Made by a program: the position numbers and the translations under genes. A stretch of 64,000 nucleotides of DNA from Pseudomonas sp. PDM04 (lineage in GTDB: Bacteria > Pseudomonadota > Gammaproteobacteria > Pseudomonadales > Pseudomonadaceae). Shown here in pieces: positions 44,295 to 53,387 of this stretch. The DNA lies in NCBI RefSeq assembly GCF_014851765.1, contig NZ_JACVAI010000004.1:620001-684000 (forward strand), in the 5' to 3' direction. The notes below the pieces were generated by a model, which was not told the origin of the DNA, did not search any database, and worked only from the letters and a program-made list of their open reading frames with translations. Each line of letters starts with the position of its first letter. Position 1 is the stretch's first letter.

Positions 44295-46349
44295 TCAACC
44301 CAGCAGCGAAATGTCGGCGACGCCGAGGAACAGCCCGCGCAGACGCGACAGCAACGCATAACGGTTGGCGCGCACATTGGCGTCATCCGCGTTGACCATG
44401 ACGGCTTCGAAGAAGGCATCCACCGGTTCGCGCAACGCGGCCAGGCGCGCCAGCGATTCACTGTACTGGCGAGCAGCGGCCATCGGCTGCACGGCCTGGT
44501 CAGCCTGCTGGATCGCCGAATACAGCGAGAACTCGTTGGCGTTGTCGAAGTACTTGGCTTCCACGACGGTCGGCACGGAGCCTTCCACCTTGCTCAGCAG
44601 GTTCGACACACGCTTGTTCACCGCCGCCAGCGCCGCCGCTTCCGGCAATTTGCGGAAGGCCTGAACCGCTTGCACACGCTGGTCGAAGTCCAGCGCCGAG
44701 CCCGGCTTCAGAGCGCGAACCGACAGGTAGGTCGCCACGTCGACGCCTTCGTCTTCGTAGCGCGCACGCAGGCGGTCGAAGATGAACTCCAGCACCGCGT
44801 CGTTCAGGCCGGCTACCTTGACCTTGGCACCAAAGGCATTGACGGCGAATGCCACCGCGTCGTTCAGGTCCAGATCCAGTTGTTTCTCGATCAGGATGCG
44901 CAGCACGCCCAGCGCGGCACGGCGCAACGCATACGGGTCCTTGCTGCCGGTGGGCAGCATGCCGATACCGAAGATGCCCACGAGGGTGTCGAGCTTGTCG
45001 GCGATGGCCACGGCCGCACCGGTCAGGGTCGTCGGCAATTCAGCGCCGGCACCGCGCGGCATGTATTGCTCGTTCAGTGCCAGGGCGACGTCTTGCGGCT
45101 CGCCATCGTTGACGGCGTAGTAGTAGCCGGCAACGCCCTGCATTTCCGGGAACTCGCCGACCATCTCGGTCGCCAGGTCGCACTTGGACAGCAGGCCGGC
45201 GCGCGCCGCCCAGGATGCATTGCCGCCAATGCGCGCGGCAATGTAGGCGGCGAGTTTGGAAACGCGCTCGGCCTTGTCATAGACGCTGCCGAGTTTTTCC
45301 TGGAACACCACGTTCTGCAGGCGCTGGTTGAAGTCTTCGAGTTTCTGCTTCTTGTCCTGCTTGAAGAAGAACTCGGCGTCGGTCAGGCGTGGGCGAACCA
45401 CTTTCTCGTTACCGGCGATGATCTGTTGCGGGTCCTTGCTTTCGATGTTGGCCACGGTGATGAAACGTGGCAGCAGCTTGCCGTCGGCGTCCAACAGGCA
45501 GAAGTACTTCTGGTTGTCCTGCATGGTGGTGATCAGCGCTTCCTGCGGCACGTCGAGGAAGCGTTCCTCGAACGAGCACACCAGCGGCACCGGCCATTCC
45601 ACCAGTGCGGTCACTTCGTCGAGCAGCGCCGGTGGCACGATGGCAGTGCCTTCCTGGCGGGTGGCCAGCTCTTCGGTGCGCTTGCTGATGATCTCGCGGC
45701 GCTCGTTGGCGTCGGCCAGCACGTAGGCGGCACGCAGGTCGGCCAGGTAGCTGGACGGCGAACCGATGCGCACTTTTTCCGGGTGGTGGAAGCGGTGGCC
45801 ACGGGAATCGCGATCGGCCTTCTGGGCCAGGAGGGTGCAGTCGATGACCTGGTCACCGAGCAGCATGACCAGCCACTGGGTCGGACGCACGAACTCTTCC
45901 TTGCGCGCGCCCCAGCGCATGCGCTTCGGGATCGGCAGGTCGTTCAGGGAATCCTCGACGATGGTCGGCAGCAGGCTGGCGGTCGGCTTGCCGGCGATGT
46001 TCTGGCTGTAGCGCAGTTTCGGACCGCTCTGGTCGATTTCGCTCAGCTCGACCCCGCACTTCTTGGCAAAGCCGAGGGCGGCCTGGGTCGGGTTGCCGTC
46101 GGCATCGAACGCGGCCTGGCGTGGCGGGCCGTCGAGGTTGATGCTGCGATCCGGTTGCTGGGTGGCCAGCGAGGTGATCAGCACGGCCAGGCGACGTGGC
46201 GCGGCGTAGACGGTCTTGGTCCCGTAGTTCAGGCCAGCGCTTTGCAGACCCTTGTCGATACCGGCCAGGAACGCTTCGGCCAAGGTGTTCAGGGCTTTGG
46301 GTGGCAGTTCTTCGGTGCCCAGTTCAACCAGGAAATCTTGAGCACTCAT
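44295..46349 (-). CDS. glyS: Glycine--tRNA ligase beta subunit
   Basis: A 684-residue subunit of the bacterial alpha2beta2 glycyl-tRNA synthetase. It begins SAQDFLVELGTEELPPKAL, carries the internal HD-like domain (KCDLATEMVGEFPEMQG), and has a C-terminal anticodon-binding region. The start overlaps the glyQ stop (ATGA at 46346-46349). Confidence 0.98.
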   Translation of the reverse strand: MSAQDFLVELGTEELPPKALNTLAEAFLAGIDKGLQSAGLNYGTKTVYAAPRRLAVLITSLATQQPDRSINLDGPPRQAAFDADGNPTQAALGFAKKCGVELSEIDQSGPKLRYSQNIAGKPTASLLPTIVEDSLNDLPIPKRMRWGARKEEFVRPTQWLVMLLGDQVIDCTLLAQKADRDSRGHRFHHPEKVRIGSPSSYLADLRAAYVLADANERREIISKRTEELATRQEGTAIVPPALLDEVTALVEWPVPLVCSFEERFLDVPQEALITTMQDNQKYFCLLDADGKLLPRFITVANIESKDPQQIIAGNEKVVRPRLTDAEFFFKQDKKQKLEDFNQRLQNVVFQEKLGSVYDKAERVSKLAAYIAARIGGNASWAARAGLLSKCDLATEMVGEFPEMQGVAGYYYAVNDGEPQDVALALNEQYMPRGAGAELPTTLTGAAVAIADKLDTLVGIFGIGMLPTGSKDPYALRRAALGVLRILIEKQLDLDLNDAVAFAVNAFGAKVKVAGLNDAVLEFIFDRLRARYEDEGVDVATYLSVRALKPGSALDFDQRVQAVQAFRKLPEAAALAAVNKRVSNLLSKVEGSVPTVVEAKYFDNANEFSLYSAIQQADQAVQPMAAARQYSESLARLAALREPVDAFFEAVMVNADDANVRANRYALLSRLRGLFLGVADISLLG

Positions 46350-47299
46350 TGTGCAGCCTCCAGCTTGGCCAGTACTTCGTCACGCAGGTCCGGGGTCGCC
46401 ATCGGGAAGCCCAGCTTGGCACGCGCCAGCAGGTAGGCTTGCGCAACGGAACGCGCCAGGGTGCGTACGCGCAGGATGTATTGCTGACGCGCGGTCACCG
46501 AGATCGCTCGGCGCGCATCCAGCAGGTTGAAAGTATGGGAAGCCTTCAACACCATTTCGTAGCTCGGCAATGGCAGCGGCTGGTCGAGTTCGATCAGGCG
46601 CTTGGCTTCGCTTTCGTAGAAATCGAACAGCTCGAACAGCTTTTCGACGTTGGCATGTTCGAAGTTGTAGGTGGACTGTTCCACTTCGTTCTGGTGGAAC
46701 ACGTCGCCGTAGGTCACCTTGCCAAACGGGCCGTCAGCCCAGACCAGGTCGTAGACCGAGTCCACGCCTTGCAGGTACATGGCCAGGCGCTCCAGGCCGT
46801 AGGTGATCTCGCCGGTCACCGGGTAGCATTCGATGCCGCCCGCTTGCTGGAAGTAAGTGAACTGCGTCACTTCCATGCCGTTGAGCCAGACTTCCCAGCC
46901 CAGGCCCCAGGCGCCCAGGGTCGGCGATTCCCAGTTGTCTTCGACGAAGCGGATGTCGTGGACCAGCGGGTCCAGGCCGACATGCTTGAGGGAGCCCAGG
47001 TACAGCTCCTGGAAATTGTCCGGGTTTGGCTTCAGAACCACCTGGAACTGGTAGTAGTGCTGCAGGCGGTTCGGGTTTTCGCCGTAGCGGCCGTCAGTCG
47101 GGCGGCGACTGGGCTGCACATAAGCGGCGTTCCAGGTTTCCGGGCCGATGGCGCGCAGAAACGTGGCGGTGTGGAAAGTCCCGGCGCCTACTTCCATATC
47201 GTAGGGCTGAAGTACCACGCAACCTTGCTCGGCCCAGTATTGCTGGAGCGCGAGGATCAAGTCTTGGAAGGTACGCACGGCTGGCGTAGGCTGGCTCAC
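46346..47299 (-). CDS. glyQ: Glycine--tRNA ligase alpha subunit
   Basis: A 317-residue catalytic subunit. The class II signatures TFQDLILALQQYWAEQGC, QPYDMEVGAGTFH and NRLQHYYQFQVVLKP are present. The start is a GTG at 47299 (VSQPTPAVRTFQ); the frame stays open upstream into the divergent tag gene, which is not coding on this strand. It is co-transcribed with glyS and gmhB. Confidence 0.98.
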   Translation of the reverse strand: MSQPTPAVRTFQDLILALQQYWAEQGCVVLQPYDMEVGAGTFHTATFLRAIGPETWNAAYVQPSRRPTDGRYGENPNRLQHYYQFQVVLKPNPDNFQELYLGSLKHVGLDPLVHDIRFVEDNWESPTLGAWGLGWEVWLNGMEVTQFTYFQQAGGIECYPVTGEITYGLERLAMYLQGVDSVYDLVWADGPFGKVTYGDVFHQNEVEQSTYNFEHANVEKLFELFDFYESEAKRLIELDQPLPLPSYEMVLKASHTFNLLDARRAISVTARQQYILRVRTLARSVAQAYLLARAKLGFPMATPDLRDEVLAKLEAAQ

Positions 47300-47380
47300 G
47301 AAATTCACCTGTTTCTTGGGCTGCGATTTAAAGAGCGGGAGTATACCCGATTCACGACTGCGCACGCCCCCTGGAGCCTT

Positions 47381-47938
47381 ATGCCACGCTGCTTTTGGTG
47401 TTCCGAAGATCCGCTGTACATGGCTTATCACGATCAGGAGTGGGGTACGCCGCTGCGCGATGCGCAGGGTTTGTTCGAGTTGCTTTTGCTCGAAGGGTTC
47501 CAGGCCGGCCTGTCCTGGATCACCGTATTGCGCAAACGCGAGCATTATCGCCGGGTGCTGTTCGGCTTCGACGTCCAGCGCGTGGCGCAGATGAGCGACG
47601 CGGAAATCGATGAACTGATGCTCGACCCGGGCATCATCCGCAATCGCCTCAAGCTCAATGCCGCCCGGCGCAACGCCCAGGCCTGGCTGGCGCTGGAGGA
47701 CCCCGTGGGGCTGCTCTGGTCTTTCGTCGGCAACGTGCCGAAGATCAACCATTTCAAGGACCGCAGCGAAGTGCCGGCCATCACGCCCGAGGCGGTGCAG
47801 ATGAGCAAAGGCCTGAAAAAGGCCGGCTTCACCTTCGTCGGTCCGACCATCTGCTACGCATTGATGCAGGCGTCGGGAATGGTCATGGACCATACCCGCG
47901 ATTGCGACCGCTACGCGACCTTGGCCAACGCCGGTTAG
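47381..47938 (+). CDS. tag: DNA-3-methyladenine glycosylase I
   Basis: A 185-residue base-excision repair glycosylase that removes 3-methyladenine. The N-terminal segment CFWCSEDPLYMAYHDQEWG and the C-terminal MDHTRDC supply the Cys/His zinc ligands typical of Tag. The central GLSWITVLRKRE and GFTFVGPTICYALMQ motifs are present. It is divergent from glyQ, 81 bp apart. The chosen ATG at 47381 has GGAG upstream; the longer open frame crosses glyQ. Confidence 0.97.
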   Translation: MPRCFWCSEDPLYMAYHDQEWGTPLRDAQGLFELLLLEGFQAGLSWITVLRKREHYRRVLFGFDVQRVAQMSDAEIDELMLDPGIIRNRLKLNAARRNAQAWLALEDPVGLLWSFVGNVPKINHFKDRSEVPAITPEAVQMSKGLKKAGFTFVGPTICYALMQASGMVMDHTRDCDRYATLANAG

Positions 47939-47978
47939 AATGGCCGCCTCGCGCACAGCACAAGATCAGGAGTGACCT

Positions 47979-48866
47979 GTGGATAAGTTTAAAGGCGCCT
48001 TGCTGGTAGGCGCTCTGCGGCTGTTTGCCCTGCTTCCGTGGCGGGCCGTACAGGCCGTGGGCTCGGCCATCGGCTGGGTGATGTGGAAAACCCCGAACCG
48101 CTCCCGCGACGTGGTGCGGATCAACCTGGCCAAATGTTTTCCCGACATGGACCCTGCCGAGCGCGAGCGCCTGGTCGGCCAGAGCCTCAAGGACATCGGC
48201 AAGTCATTGACCGAAAGCGCCTGCGCGTGGATCTGGCCGGCGCAACGCTCCATCGACCTGGTGCGTGAAGTCGAAGGGCTCGACGTATTGAAAGACGCCC
48301 TCGCCTCGGGCAAGGGTGTCGTCGGCATCACCAGCCACCTGGGCAACTGGGAAGTGCTGAACCACTTCTATTGCAGCCAGTGCAAACCGATCATTTTCTA
48401 TCGTCCGCCCAAGCTCAAGGCCGTGGACGAGCTGTTGCGCAAGCAGCGGGTGCAACTGGGCAACAAGGTCGCTGCGTCCACCAAGGAAGGCATCCTCAGT
48501 GTCATCAAGGAAGTGCGCAAAGGTGGTGCAGTGGGCATTCCTGCGGACCCGGAACCGGCAGAATCCGCCGGGATCTTCGTGCCGTTCTTCGCCACCCAGG
48601 CGCTGACCAGCAAGTTCGTACCGAACATGCTGGCCGGCGGCAAAGCGGTCGGGGTGTTCCTGCATGCGCTGCGCCTGCCGGACGGTTCCGGCTACAAGGT
48701 GATCCTCGAAGCCGCGCCGCCAGCGATGTACAGCACCGACACCGAAACCTCCTGCGCCGCCATGAGCCAGGTGGTCGAGCGGTACGTGCGGGCGTATCCA
48801 AGCCAATACATGTGGAGTATGAAGCGCTTCAAGAAACGCCCGCCGGGTGAAGAGCGCTGGTACTGA
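47979..48866 (+). CDS. Lipid A biosynthesis lauroyl acyltransferase-like protein (LpxL/HtrB family)
   Basis: A 295-residue inner-membrane acyltransferase of the late lipid A type. It has an N-terminal hydrophobic stretch (ALLVGALRLFALLPW) and the catalytic motif SHLGNWE (HxxxxE), with the later family segment GGAVGIPADPEPAES. The start is a GTG at 47979 with AGGAG about 10 bp upstream. The start codon lies inside a TGTGGATAA nonamer (47978-47986). Whether it adds laurate to lipid A specifically is not determinable here. Confidence 0.93.
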   Translation: MDKFKGALLVGALRLFALLPWRAVQAVGSAIGWVMWKTPNRSRDVVRINLAKCFPDMDPAERERLVGQSLKDIGKSLTESACAWIWPAQRSIDLVREVEGLDVLKDALASGKGVVGITSHLGNWEVLNHFYCSQCKPIIFYRPPKLKAVDELLRKQRVQLGNKVAASTKEGILSVIKEVRKGGAVGIPADPEPAESAGIFVPFFATQALTSKFVPNMLAGGKAVGVFLHALRLPDGSGYKVILEAAPPAMYSTDTETSCAAMSQVVERYVRAYPSQYMWSMKRFKKRPPGEERWY

Positions 48867-48881
48867 TTCAATTGGCATGAT

Positions 48882-48915
48882 CTGTGGATAAACTTGCATC
48901 GAGGTTTATCCACAG
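48882..48915. terminator. Hairpin made of two inverted DnaA boxes
   Basis: CTGTGGATAAAC and GTTTATCCACAG form a perfect 12-bp stem with a 10-base loop in the 72-bp gap between the acyltransferase and the PilZ gene. It lacks a clear T tract, so the terminator role is weak; each arm contains an exact DnaA-box nonamer. Confidence 0.6.
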
Positions 48916-48938
48916 CTGTTGAGGAAAGGGCGCAATAG

Positions 48939-49178
48939 ATGTCCGAACACCGCAAGTCGTTTCGCATCAAGATCAGCCATGAAAGCTTCGGCGAATGCCT
49001 CGGCCAGACGCGCAACCTGTCCACCACAGGTGTGTACGTCAAGCACCCGGCGTTATCGGCGTTGCCCAAGGGGGCGGTGGTTTACGGGCAGGTACAGGAT
49101 TTGCCCACCGGTGCACCGAGGGTGAAGATGGAAGTAGTGCAAGTGGATGCCGAAGGCATCGGCCTGCGTTACCTCTGA
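48939..49178 (+). CDS. Short PilZ-domain protein (candidate c-di-GMP binder)
   Basis: A 79-residue stand-alone PilZ domain. The c-di-GMP motifs are R5-K-S-F-R9 (RxxxR) and N26-L-S-T-T-G31 (D/N-x-S-x-x-G). GAGGAAAGGG precedes the ATG. It lacks other domains, so it probably acts by partner binding. It is convergent with the TPR gene, whose end overlaps by 10 bp. Confidence 0.9.
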   Translation: MSEHRKSFRIKISHESFGECLGQTRNLSTTGVYVKHPALSALPKGAVVYGQVQDLPTGAPRVKMEVVQVDAEGIGLRYL

Positions 49179-49492
49179 TCAGCGGCCTGACGCTCGAGCT
49201 TTTTCAGGAACACCGTCATTTCCTTCTCTGCCTGCTTGTCGCCGTGCGCACGGGCCGCTTCCAGGCCCTGCTCCCACGCCTGGCGCGCGGCCGGATAATC
49301 GGCCTGCCCGAGTCGCGCCTTGCCCAACAGCTTCCACGCCGCCGAGTACTTGGGGTCGAATGCCACGCAACGCTGGAAATGTTCGGCAGCCTTGGCGTGG
49401 TCACCCAGGTCCAGGTAACCCTTGCCCAGGCCGAAGCGCAGCAGCGCGTTATCCACACCCTTGGCGAGCATTTTTTCCAGGGATTCGAGCAT
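49169..49492 (-). CDS. Small tetratricopeptide-repeat protein
   Basis: A 107-residue protein with about two TPR units (LLRFGLGKGYLDLGDHAKAAEHF, AWKLLGKARLGQADYPAARQAW) and a charged C-terminal helix, with no signal peptide. Its function is unknown, but a protein-interaction adaptor is likely. It lies upstream of the REP pair at 49549-49608 and shares a short 3' overlap with the PilZ gene. Confidence 0.88.
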   Translation of the reverse strand: MLESLEKMLAKGVDNALLRFGLGKGYLDLGDHAKAAEHFQRCVAFDPKYSAAWKLLGKARLGQADYPAARQAWEQGLEAARAHGDKQAEKEMTVFLKKLERQAADQR

Positions 49493-49548
49493 GTTGAGTT
49501 CCTTGGCTGAGGGTTGTCTGGCGCGTTGTCGTATCTGTGAAACCGCTT

Positions 49549-49608
49549 CGCGAGCAGGCTCGCTCCCACAGGGGCATGCATTCCAATGTGGGAGCGAGCC
49601 TGCTCGCG
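49549..49608. repeat. REP inverted pair (REPIN-like)
   Basis: Two perfectly complementary 22-bp arms (49549-49570 and 49587-49608; core GGCTCGCTCCCACA and its complement) are separated by 16 bp, between trkA and the TPR gene. This is the common Pseudomonas REP family; no RAYT transposase is in the window. Confidence 0.93.
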
Positions 49609-49638
49609 ATGGGGCCGTCCGATTCAGCGAAAATCGGA

Positions 49639-51012
49639 TCAGAAGAAGCTCAGCCCCACATGAAACAGCTTCTCCACATCCCGAATATGCTTCTTGTCCA
49701 CCAGGAACAGAATCACATGGTCGCCTGCTGCGATCACCGTGTCGTCGTGGGCAATCAGCACTTCTTCATCGCGAATGATCGCACCAATCGTCGTTCCCGG
49801 CGGCAAACCGATGTTCTCGATGGCCTTGCCAATCACTTTGCTCGACTTGGCATCGCCATGGGCAATCGCCTCGATCGCCTCCGCCGCACCGCGACGCAAT
49901 GAATGCACGCTGACGATATCGCCGCGCCGCACGTGGGCGAGCAAGGTGCCGATGGTGGCCAGTTGCGGGCTGATGGCGATGTCGATGTCGCCGCCCTGGA
50001 TCAGGTCGACGTAGGCCGGGTTGTTGATGATGGTCATGACCTTCTTCGCGCCCAGCCGTTTGGCCAGCAGCGACGACATGATGTTGGCTTCGTCGTCGTT
50101 GGTCAGGGCGAGGAAGAGGTCGGCGTCGGCGATGTTTTCCTCCAGCAGCAGGTCGCGGTCCGAAGCGCTCCCCTGCAATACCACGGTGCTGTCGAGGGTG
50201 TCCGAGAGGTGACGGCAACGCGCCGGACTCATCTCGATGATCTTCACCTGGTAACGGCTTTCGATGGCTTCGGCCAGGCGCTCGCCAATCTGCCCGCCAC
50301 CGGCGATGACGATGCGTTTGTAGCTCTCGTCGAGGCGGCGCATTTCACTCATCACCGCACGAATGTTGGCCTTGGCGGCGATGAAGAAGACTTCGTCGTC
50401 GGCTTCGATCACCGTGTCGCCCTGCGGCAGAATCGGCCGGTCACGGCGGAAAATCGCCGCGACGCGGGTCTCGACATTCGGCATGTGTTCGCGCAATTGA
50501 CGCAGTTGCTGGCCGACCAACGGCCCGCCGTAGTAGGCCTTGACCGCCACCAGTTGTGCCTTGCCTTCGGCGAAGTCGATCACCTGCAGCGCGCCGGGAT
50601 ACTGGATCAGGCGCTTGATGTAGTTGGTGACCACCTGCTCCGGGCTGATCAGCACATCCACCGGAATCGCTTCGTTATCGAACAGTTCGGCCCGCGTTAG
50701 ATAAGACGCTTCGCGAACCCGGGCAATCTTGGTGGGGGTATGGAACAGGGTGTGGGCGACCTGGCACGCGACCATGTTGGTCTCGTCGCTGTTGGTCACC
50801 GCCACCAGCATGTCGGCGTCGTCCGCGCCGGCCTGGCGCAGCACCGTCGGCAGCGAACCACGGCCCTGGATGGTGCGGATGTCCAGCCGGTCGCCGAGGT
50901 CGCGCAGGCGTTCGCCGTCGGTGTCGACCACGGTGATGTCGTTGGCCTCGCTGGCCAAGTGTTCCGCCAGCGAACCGCCGACCTGCCCCGCGCCGAGGAT
51001 GATGATTTTCAT
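49639..51012 (-). CDS. trkA: Trk potassium uptake regulator TrkA
   Basis: A 457-residue cytoplasmic NAD-binding subunit that gates the TrkH/TrkG channel. It has two RCK units, each with a Rossmann motif (IILGAGQVGGSLAEHL near 3-18; IVIAGGGQIGERLAEAI near 234-250), and two RCK_C domains (about 140-225 and 375-457). It lies downstream of rsmB and ends beside a REP pair. Confidence 0.97.
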   Translation of the reverse strand: MKIIILGAGQVGGSLAEHLASEANDITVVDTDGERLRDLGDRLDIRTIQGRGSLPTVLRQAGADDADMLVAVTNSDETNMVACQVAHTLFHTPTKIARVREASYLTRAELFDNEAIPVDVLISPEQVVTNYIKRLIQYPGALQVIDFAEGKAQLVAVKAYYGGPLVGQQLRQLREHMPNVETRVAAIFRRDRPILPQGDTVIEADDEVFFIAAKANIRAVMSEMRRLDESYKRIVIAGGGQIGERLAEAIESRYQVKIIEMSPARCRHLSDTLDSTVVLQGSASDRDLLLEENIADADLFLALTNDDEANIMSSLLAKRLGAKKVMTIINNPAYVDLIQGGDIDIAISPQLATIGTLLAHVRRGDIVSVHSLRRGAAEAIEAIAHGDAKSSKVIGKAIENIGLPPGTTIGAIIRDEEVLIAHDDTVIAAGDHVILFLVDKKHIRDVEKLFHVGLSFF

Positions 51013-51033
51013 CCAGTCACTCCCTTAAACCGG

Positions 51034-52344
51034 TTAACCGCGTGTGGCGGCGATCTTGATCAGCTTGGCGTAGTAGAACCCGTCGTGGCCACCTTCCTGG
51101 GCCAGCAACTGGCGACCGTGAGGTTGCTTGACGCCGGCTGTGGTGGCGAGGTCCAGTTCGCGGGCGCCCGGCGTGCGGGCGAGGAAGGCCTCGATCACCT
51201 CGGTGTTCTCGGTCGGCAGTGTGGAACAGGTGGCGTACAGCAGGATGCCGCCGACTTCCAGGGTTATCCACAGGGCATCGAGCAACTCGCCCTGGAGTTG
51301 CGCAAGCGCGGCGATGTCCTGCGCTTGGCGAGTCAGCTTGATGTCCGGGTGACGGCGGATCACACCGGTGGCCGAGCACGGTGCGTCGAGCAGGATGCGC
51401 TGGAACGGTTTGCCGTCCCACCAGGTTGCAGTGTCACGGCCATCGGCGGCGATCAGTTCGGCGCTCAGGCCCAGGCGTTCGAGGTTTTCCCGCACTCGCA
51501 CCAGGCGCTTGGCTTCCAGGTCCACCGCGACCACACCGGCCAGCGCAGGTTCGGCTTCGAGCATGTGGCAGGTCTTGCCGCCCGGTGCGCAGCAGGCGTC
51601 GAGCACGCGCTGGCCCGGGGCGAGGTCAAGCAGGTCGGCGGCCAGTTGCGCGGCTTCGTCCTGCACGCTGATCCAGCCTTGCGCGAACCCTGGCAGGCTG
51701 CGCACATCGGCGGCGACCTCAAGAATGATGCCGTCGCGGCTGTAGGTGCACGCCGTGGCGGCGATGCCGGCGTCAGCCAGCAACCCCAGGTAAGCCTCGC
51801 GAGTGTGATGGCGACGATTGACCCGCAGAATCATCGGCGGGTGAGCGTTGTTCGCCGCGCAAATGGCTTCCCATTGCTGTGGCCAGAACGCCTTCAAGGA
51901 TTTTTGCAGCCAGCGGGGGTGGGCAGTGCGCACCACCGGGTCGTGTTCCAGTTCGGCCAGCAGCGCTTCGCTTTCACGCTGGGCACGGCGCAACACGGCG
52001 TTGAGCAACGCCTTGGCCCAGGGCTTTTTCAGTTTGTCGGCGCAACCGACGGTTTCGCCGATGGCGGCATGGGCCGGCACGCGGGTGTAGAGCAGTTGAT
52101 AGAGGCCGACCAGCAACAGCGCCTCGACATCGGCATCCGCAGCCTTGAACGGTTTTTGCAACAACCTGGCCGCCAGCGCCGACAGGCGCGGTTGCCAGCG
52201 CGCGGTGCCGAACGCCAGGTCCTGGGTGAAGCCGCGATCGCGATCCTCGACCTTGTCCAGTTGTGTCGGCAGCGAACTGTTGAGTGAGGCTTTGCCGTTA
52301 AGGACGGCGGCCAGTGCCTTGGCGGCGGCCAGACGTGGATTCAT
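51034..52344 (-). CDS. rsmB: 16S rRNA (cytosine-967-C5)-methyltransferase
   Basis: A 436-residue RNA m5C methyltransferase. The N-terminal NusB-like domain (about 1-130) is followed by the catalytic domain with SAM site DACCAPGGKTCHML, LLDAPCSATGVIRRHPDIK (releasing Cys) and YATCSTLPTENTEV (nucleophile Cys). The start overlaps the fmt stop (ATGA). Confidence 0.97.
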   Translation of the reverse strand: MNPRLAAAKALAAVLNGKASLNSSLPTQLDKVEDRDRGFTQDLAFGTARWQPRLSALAARLLQKPFKAADADVEALLLVGLYQLLYTRVPAHAAIGETVGCADKLKKPWAKALLNAVLRRAQRESEALLAELEHDPVVRTAHPRWLQKSLKAFWPQQWEAICAANNAHPPMILRVNRRHHTREAYLGLLADAGIAATACTYSRDGIILEVAADVRSLPGFAQGWISVQDEAAQLAADLLDLAPGQRVLDACCAPGGKTCHMLEAEPALAGVVAVDLEAKRLVRVRENLERLGLSAELIAADGRDTATWWDGKPFQRILLDAPCSATGVIRRHPDIKLTRQAQDIAALAQLQGELLDALWITLEVGGILLYATCSTLPTENTEVIEAFLARTPGARELDLATTAGVKQPHGRQLLAQEGGHDGFYYAKLIKIAATRG

Positions 52345-53300
52345 CGAGCGTCCGCCGTTTGACCGAGCAGGGTGCCGACGGCAAATTTCTCACGACGGCT
52401 GTTGTACAGATCGCTGAAGTTCAGCGCCTTGCCACCGGGCAATTGCAGGCGAGTCAGGCACAGCGCTTGCTCGCCGCAGGCGACGATCAGCCCGTCCTTG
52501 CTGGCGTCGAGGATTTCCCCCGGCTGGCCCTTGCCTGGTGCGAGGCTGGCGGCCAGCACCTTCAGCGCTTCGCCGTTCAGCGTGCTGTGGGTGATTGGCC
52601 AGGGGTTGAAGGCGCGCACCAGACGTTCCAGCTCGATGGCCGGACGGTTCCAGTCGATGCGCGCTTCGTCCTTGTTCAATTTGTGCGCGTAGGTGGCGAG
52701 GTTGTCGTCCTGCACTTCGCCCTCCAGCGTGCCGGCCGCGAGACCGGCGATGGCCTGGATCACCGCCGGTGGGCCGATTTGCGCCAGACGGTCGTGCAGG
52801 CTGCCGCCGGTGTCTTCAGCGCTGATCGGGGTGGTGACCTTGAGCAGCATCGGTCCGGTGTCGAGACCCAGTTCCATGCGCATCACCGTCACGCCGCTCT
52901 CGCTGTCGCCGGCTTCGACGGCACGCTGGATCGGCGCCGCCCCGCGCCAGCGTGGCAGCAACGACGCGTGGCTGTTGATGCAACCCAGGCGCGGAATGTC
53001 CAGCACCACCTGCGGCAGGATCAGGCCGTAGGCGACCACCACCAGCAGGTCGGGTTTCAGCGCCGCCAGTTCGGCCTGGGCCTGTTCGTTGCGCAGGGTC
53101 GGCGGTTGCAGCACCGGGATGCTGTGTTGCAGTGCCAACTGCTTGACCGGGCTGGGCATCAATTTTTGCCCGCGACCCGCCGGACGGTCCGGTTGGGTGT
53201 AGACCGCGATGATCTCGTAAGGGCTGTCGAGCAGGGCCTTGAGGTGTTCGGCGGCGAATTCCGGGGTGCCGGCAAAGACGATGCGCAGTGGCTCAGTCAT
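52341..53300 (-). CDS. fmt: Methionyl-tRNA formyltransferase
   Basis: A 319-residue enzyme that formylates initiator Met-tRNA. The N-terminal domain has RIVFAGTPEFAAEHL, the folate/catalytic segment GCINSHASLLPRWRGAAPIQ and the C-terminal tRNA-binding barrel. It lies between def and rsmB, and the def-fmt-rsmB-trkA order is conserved in the genus. Confidence 0.98.
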   Translation of the reverse strand: MTEPLRIVFAGTPEFAAEHLKALLDSPYEIIAVYTQPDRPAGRGQKLMPSPVKQLALQHSIPVLQPPTLRNEQAQAELAALKPDLLVVVAYGLILPQVVLDIPRLGCINSHASLLPRWRGAAPIQRAVEAGDSESGVTVMRMELGLDTGPMLLKVTTPISAEDTGGSLHDRLAQIGPPAVIQAIAGLAAGTLEGEVQDDNLATYAHKLNKDEARIDWNRPAIELERLVRAFNPWPITHSTLNGEALKVLAASLAPGKGQPGEILDASKDGLIVACGEQALCLTRLQLPGGKALNFSDLYNSRREKFAVGTLLGQTADAR

Positions 53301-53351
53301 GGAGAGTTCTCATTTTACGAAGCAGTCATTTACAAATCAGCCGCAAAAGAA

Positions 53352-53375
53352 AAAGGCTTGCCGCAGCAAGCCTTT
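53352..53375 (-). terminator. Hairpin between def and fmt
   Basis: Arms AAAGGCTTG and CAAGCCTTT with a 6-base loop, followed on the minus strand by TTTCTTTT. This suggests attenuation or termination between def and fmt, so fmt may have partly separate expression. Confidence 0.75.
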
Positions 53376-53387
53376 GAAAGGAGGGCA

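Noticed and set aside
43751..44461. Longer gmhB frame starting inside glyS
   Set aside because: The extra N-terminal residues match no HAD protein and overlap glyS; a TTG with a good ribosome binding site gives the family start.
47300..47956. Upstream extension of glyQ to a 536-residue protein
   Set aside because: The extra frame is the antisense of tag, and GlyQ homologues start at the GTG at 47299.
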